Below, in pieces: positions 9,719 to 19,134 of a DNA stretch of 64,000 bases; the stretch's first letter is position 1; each line of letters begins with the position of its first letter. This DNA is from Prevotella sp. (GTDB lineage Bacteria; Bacteroidota; Bacteroidia; Bacteroidales; Bacteroidaceae): NCBI GenBank assembly GCA_020026195.1, contig JAHHQW010000002.1, forward strand, positions 1-64,000, read 5' to 3'. Made by a program: the position numbers and the translations under genes. Under the pieces are notes generated by a model. The model saw only the letters and a program-made list of their open reading frames with translations, was not told the origin of the DNA and did no database searches.

Positions 9719-11293
9719 ATGAAAAAATTTATTACTTCAATGTTATTAGTGTTCTGTGTTGCTGCAGTTTATGCACAGCAGAACTACAAAGTTAGTACCG
9801 AAAAGGAAAAGAAAGGTATCTTAATCGAAGAATTTACAGGTATGCGCTGCCAGTACTGTTATGAAGGTCATCAGATTTCAGGCAGTATCGTAAACGGATA
9901 CAAAGGACAGGTTCAGCTGGTATGCATACACACTGGCAGACTTTCTCCCAGTTCAGGCAAGTATGTATATAAGACAGAAGATGGTGATGCCATTGCAACA
10001 GAATTCGGAGCAAGATCATTCCCAAGCGCTATGATATGCCGTAAGCCCCTGAGCGGCTCATATATGCTCTCCAGAGACGGATGGCGTTCTATGACTGACA
10101 GAAACAAGGACGACATCGCTATCGCCAACCTTTACGCAGAAGCTTCTTACGATAACAGCACAAGAGACATGAACATCAGAATTGAAGGTTACAACACTTC
10201 TGATAACAGCAGCAAGGATATGCGTCTCAATGTTCTTATCACTCAGGATAATCTTGAAGGTACACAGGCTACTCCCAACGGAACAATCGGCTATACACAC
10301 ATGCATGTTCTGCGTGACTACATCACTCCTACATCGGGTGATGCTATCAGCAACAAAGCCGAGGGCGAATACTTCACAGCCGAATATAAGTATTCTCTGC
10401 CTGAAGAAATTACTGGTCAGGTGGTTAAGCCTGAAAACATCAACATCATCGTTTTCATCACAGAAGATGGTATGAAGCGTGTTGCTAATGTTAAGGGTAT
10501 CAAACCTGAATATAAGAACATGAACATCAAGGCTCAGGTAGAAATGACTGCTCCTGACATCAATGTAGGTAAGTATTATGGCTACCAGTACTTTGAAGCT
10601 AATGTGTTTAACAATTCTGCCGAAACAATGAAGAAGGCTACCTTCGACGTTAATATCGACGATAACGTAAACGAAGTTGTTGCAGACTGTAACATCGCTC
10701 CTTTCAGCAAAGGTACAGTGAAGGTTCCGTGCAGCTACGAAATTAAAGAAGGCAAGAATGTTAAGTATGCTTTCACAATAAAGCGTATTAATGACACTGA
10801 CATTGATGCAAAGACACTGAAAGGTTCGTTTGAATGTCCTTCTGTCGTAAACAATAACATTAATGTTAAGTTTGTTTCTGACAGACATGCTGCTGAAAAC
10901 GAACTTACAATAAAGGACATGAACGGTAACATTGTTAAGTCTTTCGGTCCGTTTAAGAATGGTAGAAGCGTAACAGTAGACCAGGCTGTGAAGATTGAAA
11001 AGGCTGGTACTTACTGCGTTGAGCTTACAGATAATTTTGGTGACGGTGTAGAATTCTCAAAACAAGGTTCACTGAATGTTTCTTGCGACAACGGACCTAT
11101 TGAGAATTTCTCTAATATTCCCAGCTATGGTGCTCGTGTGTTCTTCACTATCGAAGATAACCTGGGAATCAATGACGTAACAATTGAAGAGAATGGTAAC
11201 GGAAAGACTTACTCTATCAACGGTATGGTTATTGATGGCAGCAGCAACAATGAACGCATCGTAATCAAGAACGGTAAGAAATACATCAAATAA
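9719..11293 (+). CDS. Omp28-related exported protein with thioredoxin-like CxxC
   Basis: A 524-residue exported protein with a clear signal peptide (MKKFITSMLLVFCVAAVYA). The first domain resembles the Omp28 family of Bacteroidales: ILIEEFTGMRCQYCYEGHQ, where C44 and C47 form a thioredoxin-like CxxC pair. The middle and C-terminal parts are beta-rich repeats with unknown role. The C-terminus (GKTYSINGMVIDGSS followed by a short basic tail) resembles a type IX-like sorting end, but I cannot prove this. Codon use is highly regular, suggesting good expression. It is monocistronic and has a strong terminator. A redox or adhesion role at the cell surface is possible but unproven. Confidence 0.8.
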   Translation: MKKFITSMLLVFCVAAVYAQQNYKVSTEKEKKGILIEEFTGMRCQYCYEGHQISGSIVNGYKGQVQLVCIHTGRLSPSSGKYVYKTEDGDAIATEFGARSFPSAMICRKPLSGSYMLSRDGWRSMTDRNKDDIAIANLYAEASYDNSTRDMNIRIEGYNTSDNSSKDMRLNVLITQDNLEGTQATPNGTIGYTHMHVLRDYITPTSGDAISNKAEGEYFTAEYKYSLPEEITGQVVKPENINIIVFITEDGMKRVANVKGIKPEYKNMNIKAQVEMTAPDINVGKYYGYQYFEANVFNNSAETMKKATFDVNIDDNVNEVVADCNIAPFSKGTVKVPCSYEIKEGKNVKYAFTIKRINDTDIDAKTLKGSFECPSVVNNNINVKFVSDRHAAENELTIKDMNGNIVKSFGPFKNGRSVTVDQAVKIEKAGTYCVELTDNFGDGVEFSKQGSLNVSCDNGPIENFSNIPSYGARVFFTIEDNLGINDVTIEENGNGKTYSINGMVIDGSSNNERIVIKNGKKYIK

Positions 11294-11315
11294 CTGATAT
11301 AGATTTTTACTACGG

Positions 11316-11350
11316 AAAAAGGACTGACTGTTTAGTCGGTCCTTTTTTAT
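11316..11350 (+). terminator. Terminator of the Omp28-like gene
   Basis: AAAAGGACTGAC pairs with GTCGGTCCTTTT around a short loop, followed by T-rich sequence, 23 bases after the stop codon. Confidence 0.85.
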
Positions 11351-11401
11351 TTAGAATAACTTGAGGAAAATCTCTTCTTGATTTCATGGAAAAGATGTAC
11401 G

Positions 11402-11446
11402 AAAAAAGGACTGACAACATTTGTTATAATGTCATCAGTCCTTTAT
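11402..11446 (-). terminator. Terminator of pepT
   Basis: AAAGGACTGA and TCAGTCCTTT form a stem with an inner ACAA/TTGT-type extension, placed 23 bases after the pepT stop. Read on the minus strand it ends in a T-run. Its stem sequence is nearly the same as that of the convergent Omp28-like terminator. Confidence 0.75.
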
Positions 11447-11468
11447 TATTTAATATCCGAGATATTAA

Positions 11469-12692
11469 TTAGTCGTTGAATCCTTCTGTAATCTTACAGA
11501 TGTTGATGATAACCTCTACAGCCTTCTCCATGTTACGAATAGGAACGAACTCGTGAGGTCCGTGGAAGTTAAGACCACCTGCGAAGATATTCGGACAGGG
11601 AAGTCCCTTGAATGACAGCTGAGCGCCATCGGTACCGCCACGGATAGGTGTTACTACGGGAGCTACGCCGCTCTCCTGCATTGCCTTGAGCACAATGTCG
11701 ATGATGTGCATGTTTGGCTCAATCTTCTCGCGCATGTTGTAATACTGAACGCTGATGTCTGCTGATACAGTACCTTCGCCGTATTTCTCGTTAATCTTAT
11801 CTACGCACTTCTTAACGAATGCCATACGATCTTCGAACTTCTCACGGTCGTGGTCGCGGATGATATAATACATATCGCAAGCCTCAACACCGCCCTTGAA
11901 CTGAAGCAGGTGGAAGAATCCTTCGTAACCTTCTGTATGTTCGGGAACTTCTTTTTCAGGGAACATTGCTGCAAGCTCCATACCTACACGGATGGCATTT
12001 ATCATCTTGTCCTTTGCAGAACCCGGATGAACGCTTACGCCCTTGATGTGAATCTTTGCTGCACCTGCGTTGAAGTTTTCGTACTCCAGACCACCGATGT
12101 CACCACCGTCCATTGTGTAAGCCCACTCGCAGCCAAACTTCTTTACATTGAAATGATGTGCGCCACGGCCAATTTCTTCATCAGGATTGAATCCGACACG
12201 GATGTCACCATGCTTTATTTCCTTATGATCACGGAGATAACACATAGCCTGTACGATTTCTGCAACACCAGCCTTATCATCTGCACCTAACAGTGTCGTT
12301 CCGTCGGTAACGATAAGATCTTCGCCCTTGTGCTGAAGCAGTTCGGGGAACTTGCTCGGTGATGTAACGATACCTTCTGAAAGCTGAATATCCGAACCAT
12401 CATAGTTCTTTACGATACTGGGCTTTATGTCCTTACCGCTACAGTCTGGTGATGTATCATAGTGACTGATGAAACCGATTGTAGGAACATCCTTGCTTGT
12501 ATTAGACTTCAATGTGGCATAGATATAGCCCATCTCGTCCATTTCGACATCGCTGAGACCTTCGTTCTCAAGTTCCTTCTTAAGATACTCGGCAAAAATA
12601 AGCTGTTTGCTGGTACTTGGAACTGTCTCGCTCTCCTCAGACGACTGAGTGTCGAACTTTACATAGTTTAAAAATCTTTCTATTAATTCCAT
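11469..12692 (-). CDS. pepT: Peptidase T (tripeptide aminopeptidase)
   Basis: Cleaves the N-terminal residue from tripeptides; a cytosolic M20-family zinc enzyme. The 407-residue length is typical. Metal-site motifs are visible: the first ligand in [11 protein letters not shown], the bridging aspartate in [14 protein letters not shown], the catalytic glutamate in [13 protein letters not shown] and a late ligand in LNFHGPHEF. The PepT-specific segment [17 protein letters not shown] is also present. It lies downstream of the DUF5606 gene but is separated from it by a strong hairpin at 12713-12746, so it may have its own promoter. Confidence 0.95.
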   Translation of the reverse strand: MELIERFLNYVKFDTQSSEESETVPSTSKQLIFAEYLKKELENEGLSDVEMDEMGYIYATLKSNTSKDVPTIGFISHYDTSPDCSGKDIKPSIVKNYDGSDIQLSEGIVTSPSKFPELLQHKGEDLIVTDGTTLLGADDKAGVAEIVQAMCYLRDHKEIKHGDIRVGFNPDEEIGRGAHHFNVKKFGCEWAYTMDGGDIGGLEYENFNAGAAKIHIKGVSVHPGSAKDKMINAIRVGMELAAMFPEKEVPEHTEGYEGFFHLLQFKGGVEACDMYYIIRDHDREKFEDRMAFVKKCVDKINEKYGEGTVSADISVQYYNMREKIEPNMHIIDIVLKAMQESGVAPVVTPIRGGTDGAQLSFKGLPCPNIFAGGLNFHGPHEFVPIRNMEKAVEVIINICKITEGFND

Positions 12693-12712
12693 AGTAGTAT
12701 GTATTGTTAATA

Positions 12713-12746
12713 TTGCAGGAGCATCTCAACGGAGATGTCCTGCAAG
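12713..12746 (-). terminator. Strong hairpin between the DUF5606 gene and pepT
   Basis: TTGCAGGA..CATCTC pairs with GAGATG..TCCTGCAA around a three-base loop. The position, just after the DUF5606 stop, fits a terminator of the nusB operon, but the T-run behind it on the minus strand is poor, so attenuation or RNA stabilisation is also possible. Confidence 0.5.
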
Positions 12747-12765
12747 TATAGGTTTCAAAGGGGAT

Positions 12766-13209
12766 TTATTTCTCTTCAGCTGCTGCTTCCTCTTTCTCTG
12801 ACTCAGCTTTAGGCATATATTCCTCAAACTTTGTCATGCCGGCATTAACCATGATGTCGTACCACTGCAACAGTTTCTTGATGTCGCTGTTGTGAACACG
12901 GTCACGGTCGAAGTTGGGAAGTACTGCTGCGAAATATTCACGAAGTTCTTCTGAACTGCACTTCTTATAGTTGATTGAACATACCTTACCTTCTTCCTTG
13001 TCGCGAACGCTTGCGAATACTGTCATCAGAGGTACATCGTCCTCTTCTGTGTACATTGCAACATCTACCAAACTTGTTACGCGATCTGAAGCAAATACAG
13101 GCATTCTCTTATGTGTTGAATCCAATGCTTCTATGATAAGGTTCATGTTTCCTCTTGATACTAATTTGTAAAGTCCCGGTCTTCCGGCAACTGATAAAAT
13201 AGTCTCCAT
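12766..13209 (-). CDS. DUF5606 domain protein
   Basis: A 147-residue protein of a Bacteroidota-specific family of unknown function. The recognisable N-terminal part is ILSVAGRPGLYKLVSRGNMNLIIEALD, followed by a second small domain with LREYFAAVLPNFDRDRVHNSDIKK cut by a helical linker, and an acidic tail (EKEEAAAEEK). No signal peptide or membrane segment is seen, so it is cytosolic. It is the last gene of the nusB-yajC-ybbR-coaE set, 23 bp after coaE; this conserved placement suggests a housekeeping role, but none is known to me. Confidence 0.85.
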   Translation of the reverse strand: METILSVAGRPGLYKLVSRGNMNLIIEALDSTHKRMPVFASDRVTSLVDVAMYTEEDDVPLMTVFASVRDKEEGKVCSINYKKCSSEELREYFAAVLPNFDRDRVHNSDIKKLLQWYDIMVNAGMTKFEEYMPKAESEKEEAAAEEK

Positions 13210-13232
13210 ACGTTTATTCTAATTAATTTGGT

Positions 13233-13790
13233 TTATATTTTGTTCAAAATGTTTTCTATCTGTTTCTCAATATCGGCACTTCCGTCATTTATTATCTCGT
13301 AAGTGCTGCGACGACGTACTTCCTGCTGTGACATCTGGCAGCGAATCCACTGCAATGCTTTTTCACGAGTTATTCCGTCGCGTTTCATTATTCGTTCTAC
13401 ACGTATATCTTCGGGAGCAGTGACACATATTATAACGTCTGCATAACGGTCGAATCCGCTTTCAAAAAGTATGGCACACTCCATCCACTGCATACCTGAA
13501 CTCATGAAGTCTTTTCCTACTGCGGGATGAACAATGGCATTTACCGCTGCTGCATTACCATCTGACTTAAGTATAAACTCAGCCATACGCGCCTTGTTCA
13601 GTTTTCCATCGGCATCGTACACATCATCACCGACAAGTTCCTTCAGTGCTCCGATTACCTCTGGAGATGTTCGCATTATACGCTTTGCAGCATCGTCACA
13701 GTCATAGACTTCAATACCTCGCTTCTTAAGCATAGAGCACACATAACTCTTGCCGCTTCCGATACCGCCTGTAAGTACTATATGCTTCAT
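13233..13790 (-). CDS. coaE: Dephospho-CoA kinase
   Basis: Last step of coenzyme A synthesis: phosphorylates the ribose 3-hydroxyl of dephospho-CoA with ATP. The 185-residue P-loop kinase starts with VLTGGIGSGKSYV (Walker A), followed by the family motif EVYDCDDAAKRI, and later contains VHPAVGKDF and the LID-like arginines in RVERIMKRDGI. The start codon overlaps the ybbR stop codon by one base (TGATG), which indicates translational coupling. Third from last in the nusB operon. Confidence 0.96.
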   Translation of the reverse strand: MKHIVLTGGIGSGKSYVCSMLKKRGIEVYDCDDAAKRIMRTSPEVIGALKELVGDDVYDADGKLNKARMAEFILKSDGNAAAVNAIVHPAVGKDFMSSGMQWMECAILFESGFDRYADVIICVTAPEDIRVERIMKRDGITREKALQWIRCQMSQQEVRRRSTYEIINDGSADIEKQIENILNKI

Positions 13791-14776
13791 CAGTTTACCT
13801 CCTCTATTATGTAATCCACCTTACGAAGGTCAAGACGAGGACGTTTTACTCCATGAGGATATTTCCTTATTGACAGAGTACACTTATCCGAAGGATGATT
13901 GATAATTTCGTTATAGTCGGCTACAACTTCAAACTGTGAAGGATTGAGATTGCGGATATTACTTGCTCCGACTACAAATGTAACTTTCACACGCATGGGG
14001 AAAGTGCGAAGGAGCTTGCCTTCAGGTACATTTATTGTCTTTATGGGGACATCAAATGTCTCTTCTGTAAAGATGTCGGTATAAATACCTACGTTTACGA
14101 CATCGGGAACACACTTGGCACCCTCAATCTTCTCAAGTGATGCACTTACAAACAGCGTATCACTTATAGAAGGATAGTTCAGTGGTACGGTATGTACACA
14201 TTTTATACTGTCAAGAATATTACGCAGTGCGTATACCGTTACGCTGTCGGGACCGTATGTAACCTTCGATACGTAATAACTTCCTGCGGCCGAAATCTTT
14301 CCAGTTGCCTTTACTGGTACTTTCTTACGTTCGCCATAATTATAATAAAACTTTACATACTCTGGTTTTACGCTTATAATCTTTGACGAACTGGAAAGAT
14401 TGGCATGCAGCTGCTTCATTATGTTGTTCTGTCTTAGCAGACCCACACCGTTCTCAGAAGAAGAACAGCTTTTGAAATCTACATTAACAGGACTAACCAT
14501 ATCATAAAGATACGTAAATAACACGAAACGTCGGTCCTGAACCCTTACGGTAAGAGTGTCTACCGTTGCTCCGGTCATTACGACATTACCTGGCACACCC
14601 GTATATTTTATAGGCACTTCTATGTCAGCCTCAGTCTGTTCGTTCAGCGTTATCATAAGCCAGAACCCGCTGCTCAGGAAGAGGAAAAACAAAAATATCA
14701 GAAACTCCCTGTTCTTAGATCCGAAAAGGAAGTTTCTGATATCCGATTTACTTATATGTCGTCTGCCGAGATACAT
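13790..14776 (-). CDS. YbbR-like (CdaR-type) domain membrane protein
   Basis: A 328-residue protein with a cytosolic N-terminus, one transmembrane helix near residues 27-45 (FLIFLFFLFLSSGFWLMI) and an extracytoplasmic part made of YbbR-like beta repeats (for example EVPIKYTGVPG and KKVPVKATGKI). In Firmicutes the family regulates a diadenylate cyclase; no cyclase gene is present in this window, so the role here is open. It sits 2 bp after yajC and overlaps coaE, so it is within a tightly coupled operon, the usual Bacteroidales arrangement. Confidence 0.88.
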   Translation of the reverse strand: MYLGRRHISKSDIRNFLFGSKNREFLIFLFFLFLSSGFWLMITLNEQTEADIEVPIKYTGVPGNVVMTGATVDTLTVRVQDRRFVLFTYLYDMVSPVNVDFKSCSSSENGVGLLRQNNIMKQLHANLSSSSKIISVKPEYVKFYYNYGERKKVPVKATGKISAAGSYYVSKVTYGPDSVTVYALRNILDSIKCVHTVPLNYPSISDTLFVSASLEKIEGAKCVPDVVNVGIYTDIFTEETFDVPIKTINVPEGKLLRTFPMRVKVTFVVGASNIRNLNPSQFEVVADYNEIINHPSDKCTLSIRKYPHGVKRPRLDLRKVDYIIEEVN

Positions 14777-14778
14777 TA

Positions 14779-15102
14779 TTATTTAGCCTGTGCAGCCATG
14801 TTCGACGATACGTCGGCAAATACGAAACCTCTGTCAACCTTTACGACAGTACCTTTAGCGATTTCTACCTCTACGCTGTTAGTTTCCATTTCAATGCGCT
14901 TAACAGTGCCATAGATACCACCGCCGATTATAACTTTTGTACCCTCTGTAAGAGAGTTCTGGAAGTTACGAATTTCTTTCTGTTTTTTCTGCTGAGGGCG
15001 GATCATAAAGAACCACATGATAGCAAAAATAACAACAATCATTATCAGCGATCCGTAAGCTCCGCCGCCGGCTGCTGCCTGAAGTAAAAGTGATGTATTC
15101 AT
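14779..15102 (-). CDS. yajC: Preprotein translocase subunit YajC
   Basis: A 107-residue single-span membrane protein that associates with SecDF in the Sec translocon. One membrane helix (SLIMIVVIFAIMWFFMI) is followed by the diagnostic RPQQKKQKE segment and a small cytosolic domain with GTKVIIGGGIYGTVKRI. Length is normal. It lies 11 bp after nusB and 2 bp before ybbR, inside the nusB operon. Confidence 0.96.
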   Translation of the reverse strand: MNTSLLLQAAAGGGAYGSLIMIVVIFAIMWFFMIRPQQKKQKEIRNFQNSLTEGTKVIIGGGIYGTVKRIEMETNSVEVEIAKGTVVKVDRGFVFADVSSNMAAQAK

Positions 15103-15113
15103 CTTATTATGTA

Positions 15114-16079
15114 TTAATTATTTTTCTTTTTTGTTTTCATATAATGTGTTCTGTCCACTTCCTTATCCATAAGCTTATTATCTACGAGATGGCAGGCAAT
15201 GGCATCGAGCATACCGTTGATGTATCCGCCGCTGCGCGATGTACTGTAAAGTTTTGCCAGTTCTACGTATTCGTTGATAGTAACCTTTACGGGGATTGCC
15301 GGGAATGTGAGCATTTCGGCAATTGCAATCTGCATGATTACAATATCCATGTATGCCAGACGAGAGAAGTCCCAGTTACGAGATGTCTCGCTCATGTATT
15401 TCTGGTACTGGTTAGCATTCATTATTGTGGCACGGAACAGACGAAGAGCAAAGTCACGGTCTTCTTCATCGTCGTATTCAGGAAGAAGTTCCTGGTTTGC
15501 ACCCTTCAGCGGGTCGAAACGCTTAATTGTCTTAAGAACGAATGTATCTACGATTTCCTTGTCATCGTTCCAGTAAAGACTCTTGTCTTCAAGAATAGGA
15601 TCGATTTCTTCATTGTCCTGAATCAGCGTACGATAAATCTTACGCCATAATTCGCGGTCTGAATCATAATCATCGGTATCTGATTCCAGATACTCCTTAT
15701 ATATTACGCTGTCTTCTATCTGGGTTAATAATTTCCTTACAAACTCTATGCTGTCATCCCATGTCTGTTTCTGGGTTGCCATGAATTCCGACAGCTGTTT
15801 GTTCTCCTCAAGCTGAAGAGCAAAGCGGTTATAAGCAAATTTTGTCTTCGGAGCTTCTTTACCAGCTCTTTGGGCTCTTGCTGCCTCCACCTCTGTGCGG
15901 CGACGGGCCTCCTTAGTAATCGAAACTATAAGCGACAACATGTGATTGTAAAGATGATATGCCTTTGAAAGGCTGAACTCCAACTCTTTTTCGGCGTTAT
16001 CCAAATTTTCATTACCATTCTGATAGTATGCATAAATGAGCTGTACTACCTTGATTCTTATTATCTGTCTGTTTATCAT
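15114..16079 (-). CDS. nusB: Transcription antitermination factor NusB (long Bacteroidota form)
   Basis: Binds rRNA leader boxA elements with NusE (S10) and supports antitermination. At 321 residues it is more than twice the size of E. coli NusB, which is normal in Bacteroidota: an N-terminal helical extension (INRQIIRIKVVQLIYAYYQ and following) precedes the classic NusB fold, seen from about residue 205 in DFALRLFRATIMN, DIVIMQIAIAEML and PVKVTINEYVELAKLYS. It opens a five-gene operon and is divergent from rplY. Confidence 0.93.
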   Translation of the reverse strand: MINRQIIRIKVVQLIYAYYQNGNENLDNAEKELEFSLSKAYHLYNHMLSLIVSITKEARRRTEVEAARAQRAGKEAPKTKFAYNRFALQLEENKQLSEFMATQKQTWDDSIEFVRKLLTQIEDSVIYKEYLESDTDDYDSDRELWRKIYRTLIQDNEEIDPILEDKSLYWNDDKEIVDTFVLKTIKRFDPLKGANQELLPEYDDEEDRDFALRLFRATIMNANQYQKYMSETSRNWDFSRLAYMDIVIMQIAIAEMLTFPAIPVKVTINEYVELAKLYSTSRSGGYINGMLDAIACHLVDNKLMDKEVDRTHYMKTKKKNN

Positions 16080-16154
16080 CCCTGTGTCTTATTGAATGTT
16101 TCCTGTGTAATTATGCTGCAAAAATATAGAAAATAATGTATACTTCCAAAGAAA

Positions 16155-16162
16155 CAAAGGTA
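16155..16162 (-). promoter_or_regulatory. Candidate -7 box for the nusB operon
   Basis: TACCTTTG on the minus strand, about 75 bases before the nusB start, matches the Bacteroidota -7 consensus TAnnTTTG. I see no good -33 TTTG at the right spacing, so this is a weak call. Confidence 0.35.
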
Positions 16163-16186
16163 AAAACTCTCTTTTTGTTTATATCT

Positions 16187-16218
16187 CTTGTGGGATTGAA
16201 AGAAAAGCAATACCTTTG
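16187..16218 (+). promoter_or_regulatory. Bacteroidota-type promoter of the rplY operon
   Basis: TACCTTTG at 16211-16218 is a full match to the -7 box TAnnTTTG, with CTTG (one mismatch to the -33 TTTG) 20 bases before it. The leader to the rplY start is about 100 nt. Confidence 0.6.
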
Positions 16219-16322
16219 CAACGCTTTTTTTAAAGCACTCGACGAATTATATTTCGCGTGTGATGGTGAATTAAGCAGCATTTTTATTTTTTAAAAACTT
16301 AATTTAGAGTAACACATTAATC

Positions 16323-16964
16323 ATGAAAGAGATTAAGATTTCAGGTCAGATGAGAAGCGACCTTGGCAAGAAGGCTTCTAAAGAACTCAGAAAGAATGGT
16401 ATGATTCCCTGTAACATCTACGGTGAGAAGAAAGGCGAAAACGGTCTGCCCGTTGCAATGTCTTTCGCAGTTCCCTTCAGCGAACTCCGTAAGGTTGTTT
16501 ACACTCCTCATATCTACGTTATAAACATCGAAATCGATGGTAAGATCTACAATTCAGTTCTGAAGGAACTCCAGTTCCACCCCGTTACAGACGCTCTTCT
16601 TCACGTAGACTTCTACGAGGTTAACGAGGCTAAGCCTATCACTGTAGGTATCCCCGTACGTCTCGAAGGTCTTGCTAAGGGTGTTAAGGCCGGTGGTCAG
16701 ATGAACCTCGCTCTCCGTAAGATCAAGGTAACAGCTCCGTTCCAGATCATCCCCGAGCACCTTACTATCGACGTAACAGCTCTCGGTATCGGTCAGAGCA
16801 TGAAGATCGGCAGCCTCAACTTCGAAGGTCTGCAGCTCGCTATGCCTAAGGAAACTGTTGTTTGTTCTATCAAGTCTACTCGTTCAGCTTCTGCTGATGA
16901 CACAGAGGAGGAAGAAGGAGAAGCAGCTGAAGGCGCAGAAGCTCCCGCAGAAGAAGCTAAGTAA
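16323..16964 (+). CDS. rplY: 50S ribosomal protein L25 / stress protein Ctc
   Basis: Binds 5S rRNA in the large subunit. The 213-residue product is the long CTC form: an L25 domain (GQMRSDLGKKASKELRKNGMI cut here to its start, then NIYGEKK) followed by the TL5-type C-domain with PVRLEGLAKGVKAGG and an acidic Ala/Glu tail (EEEEGEAAEGAEAP). It opens an operon with pth (6 bp gap), the S4-domain gene (7 bp) and purN (21 bp). Codon use is that of a highly expressed gene. Confidence 0.95.
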   Translation: MKEIKISGQMRSDLGKKASKELRKNGMIPCNIYGEKKGENGLPVAMSFAVPFSELRKVVYTPHIYVINIEIDGKIYNSVLKELQFHPVTDALLHVDFYEVNEAKPITVGIPVRLEGLAKGVKAGGQMNLALRKIKVTAPFQIIPEHLTIDVTALGIGQSMKIGSLNFEGLQLAMPKETVVCSIKSTRSASADDTEEEEGEAAEGAEAPAEEAK

Positions 16965-16970
16965 TTTTAA

Positions 16971-17564
16971 ATGGAGAAATTTCTTATTGTGGGTCTGGGT
17001 AATGTCGGAAGTGAATACGAAGGCACCAGACACAACACAGGTTTTATGGTATTGGACGCTTTTGCTAAGGCGTCCAATATTGTTTTTGAGGATGGCCGTT
17101 ACGGATTCACTGCCTCTACATCAGTCAAAGGACGTAAAGTCATTCTGCTGAAGCCGAGCACTTACATGAACCTCAGCGGTAATGCAGTACGCTACTGGCT
17201 GGAAAAAGAGAATATCCCCGTAGAACATCTGTTGGTAATTGTCGACGACTTGTCGCTGGCTCTTGGTGACATGCGTCTGAGATCATCTGGCAGCTGCGGC
17301 GGACATAACGGATTAGGCCATATAGAACAGATATTAGGTTCACAGAAATATGCTCGCCTGCGCGTCGGCATAGGTAATGACTTCGCACGCGGAATGCAGG
17401 TGGAATGGGTACTGGGAAAATACAATGATGAGGAAATGAGAACTCTTGAGCCTTGTTTCGAACTTGGCGGCGAGATTATAAAGAGTTTCGTCCTTGCCGG
17501 TATCAACATCACGATGAACCAGTTTAACGGCAAGATTAAGAAAAAGCCTGCAAAGGCAGAGTAA
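16971..17564 (+). CDS. pth: Peptidyl-tRNA hydrolase
   Basis: Recycles peptidyl-tRNA released during abortive translation. The 197-residue protein shows the family hallmarks: [20 protein letters not shown], where the histidine before NTG is catalytic, [13 protein letters not shown], the general-base aspartate region [11 protein letters not shown], and [13 protein letters not shown]. The C-terminus is basic ([10 protein letters not shown]). It sits directly behind rplY, the widely conserved ribosome-associated pairing. Confidence 0.96.
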   Translation: MEKFLIVGLGNVGSEYEGTRHNTGFMVLDAFAKASNIVFEDGRYGFTASTSVKGRKVILLKPSTYMNLSGNAVRYWLEKENIPVEHLLVIVDDLSLALGDMRLRSSGSCGGHNGLGHIEQILGSQKYARLRVGIGNDFARGMQVEWVLGKYNDEEMRTLEPCFELGGEIIKSFVLAGINITMNQFNGKIKKKPAKAE

Positions 17565-17571
17565 AACAACA

Positions 17572-18000
17572 ATGAGTAAAGAAGCAAGAATAGACAAATG
17601 GCTCTGGGCTGCACGAATCTTTAAGACGCGCTCCATAGCTGCCGATGCTTGCAAGAATAAAAGGGTATCGGTAGACGGCGTGTTCGTGAAACCTTCGCAC
17701 ATGGTGAAGGTCGGAAACGTTGTTAGCGTCAAGAAGTCGCCGATAACATACTCGTTTAAGATTATCGACTGCATTGAACAGCGCGTGGGAGCTAAGATGC
17801 TTCCCGGTATCTATGAGAACGTAACGGATGCCAAACAGTATGAGCTTCTGGAAATGAGCCGTATAAGCGGATTCGTAGACAGAGCACGCGGCACGGGACG
17901 TCCAACAAAGAAGGAGCGCAGAATGCTTGACGATTTCATCGACCCCGTGATGTTCGGATTCGAAGATTTTGACGACGACACGGACGATGAAGATTTATAA
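17572..18000 (+). CDS. S4-domain RNA-binding protein (Hsp15/HslR family)
   Basis: A 142-residue cytosolic protein with an N-terminal S4 RNA-binding domain (RIDKWLWAARIFKTRSIAAD, then RVSVDGVFVKPSHMVKVG) and an acidic C-terminal tail. In E. coli Hsp15 binds stalled 50S subunits carrying nascent chains, which fits the position directly after pth, whose substrate is peptidyl-tRNA. The tail after GRPTKKERRMLDDF ends in a run of Asp/Glu. Gap to pth 7 bp, to purN 21 bp. Confidence 0.9.
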   Translation: MSKEARIDKWLWAARIFKTRSIAADACKNKRVSVDGVFVKPSHMVKVGNVVSVKKSPITYSFKIIDCIEQRVGAKMLPGIYENVTDAKQYELLEMSRISGFVDRARGTGRPTKKERRMLDDFIDPVMFGFEDFDDDTDDEDL

Positions 18001-18021
18001 CTTATTAAAATAACACCGGAC

Positions 18022-18594
18022 ATGAAAAATATAGCAATATTCGTATCGGGCAACGGTACAAATTGCGAGAACATTATAAACTACTTTCACGACAGCAAGG
18101 AAGTTCACGTGTCTGTAGTAGTAAGTAACCGTGAAGATGCTTATGCCCTTACAAGAGCTAAGAATCATAACGTTCCTGCCGTAGTAATGACAAAGAAGGA
18201 TTTTGCCGACGAGCAGAAAATCATGAACCTCATGAAGGAATACAGCATCGACTACATTATCCTTGCAGGATTCTTACTTATGGTTCCCGATTATCTTATC
18301 AATGCTTACGACCATAAGATTATCAACATCCACCCTGCTCTGCTGCCTAAGTTTGGCGGTAAGGGTATGTACGGAATGCATGTACACGAGGCTGTAAAGG
18401 CCGCAGGCGAGAAAGAAACAGGTATCACAGTACATTATGTTTCTTCTGTATGCGACGGCGGTGACATCATAAGTCAGTTTAAGACTGCACTGACACCTGA
18501 AGATTCTGCAGATGATATTGCTGCTAAGATTCATGTTCTCGAACAGGCTCATTTTCCACAGGTCATAGAGCAGGCCATCCGTGCAGGAAAATAA
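18022..18594 (+). CDS. purN: Phosphoribosylglycinamide formyltransferase
   Basis: Third step of purine synthesis: transfers a formyl group from 10-formyl-THF to GAR. The 190-residue protein starts with IAIFVSGNGTNCENI (phosphate-binding loop) and carries the catalytic set of the family: Asn/His in IINIHPALLPKFGG and the aspartate in VSSVCDGGDII. Length is normal. It ends the rplY operon and is followed by a strong terminator. Confidence 0.95.
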   Translation: MKNIAIFVSGNGTNCENIINYFHDSKEVHVSVVVSNREDAYALTRAKNHNVPAVVMTKKDFADEQKIMNLMKEYSIDYIILAGFLLMVPDYLINAYDHKIINIHPALLPKFGGKGMYGMHVHEAVKAAGEKETGITVHYVSSVCDGGDIISQFKTALTPEDSADDIAAKIHVLEQAHFPQVIEQAIRAGK

Positions 18595-18622
18595 GTTCAT
18601 TCTTATAATACAGAGACAAGAA

Positions 18623-18664
18623 GGTCGGAAAAGATTTTTAATACATCTTTTCCGACTTTTATTT
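18623..18664 (+). terminator. Terminator of the rplY-pth-hslR-purN operon
   Basis: GTCGGAAAAGAT and ATCTTTTCCGAC form a perfect 12-bp stem followed by TTTTATTTT, 30 bases after the purN stop. Confidence 0.9.
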
Positions 18665-18741
18665 TGTGATTATAGTTTCTGTTAATATCATTTTTCTGAT
18701 AAATATTATGTTACTTTGCACCACATAAACTTTTTAATATA

Positions 18742-19134
18742 ATGAAACATTACGATGTCGTAGCCGCTGTAATATACCGCGAAGATAAGATATTATGTAT
18801 GCAGAAGGGAAAGACTAAATTTCCTTATACAAGTTTTAAATTTGAATTTCCAGGTGGTAAGATTGAGCAGGGAGAAACTCCTCAACAGGCTCTTAAACGT
18901 GAATTAATGGAGGAAATGAATTATGACATCACTGTTGGTGACAGACTAATAACTGTTAATCACGAGTATCCTGACTTCAGTATTTCTCTTACGGCTTTCT
19001 TATGCACAGCTGCAACACCCGACTTCAAGATGAACGAACATATTGCTTTCAAATGGTGCACCAAGGACGAACTTGACAAACTTGAATGGGCGGCTGCCGA
19101 TATTGGCATTGTAAGAGCAATAAAGAATTATTAA
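18742..19134 (+). CDS. Nudix hydrolase (MutT-like)
   Basis: A 130-residue cytosolic nucleotide diphosphatase. The Nudix box is intact: GGKIEQGETPQQALKRELME followed by EM, with the metal-binding RELMEE glutamates. The N-terminal strand VVAAVIYREDKILCMQKGK and size fit the MutT/8-oxo-dGTP group or the closely related CTP pyrophosphohydrolases; the exact substrate cannot be read from sequence. It is monocistronic, with a plausible -7 box (TTACTTTG) about 25 bases upstream of the start, and the relic IS lies directly downstream. Confidence 0.9.
   Translation: MKHYDVVAAVIYREDKILCMQKGKTKFPYTSFKFEFPGGKIEQGETPQQALKRELMEEMNYDITVGDRLITVNHEYPDFSISLTAFLCTAATPDFKMNEHIAFKWCTKDELDKLEWAAADIGIVRAIKNY

Noticed and set aside
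10058..10888. Long minus-strand open frame (276 codons) inside the Omp28-like gene
   Set aside because: It is antisense to a well supported exported protein and shows no family motifs; it is a by-product of codon bias.
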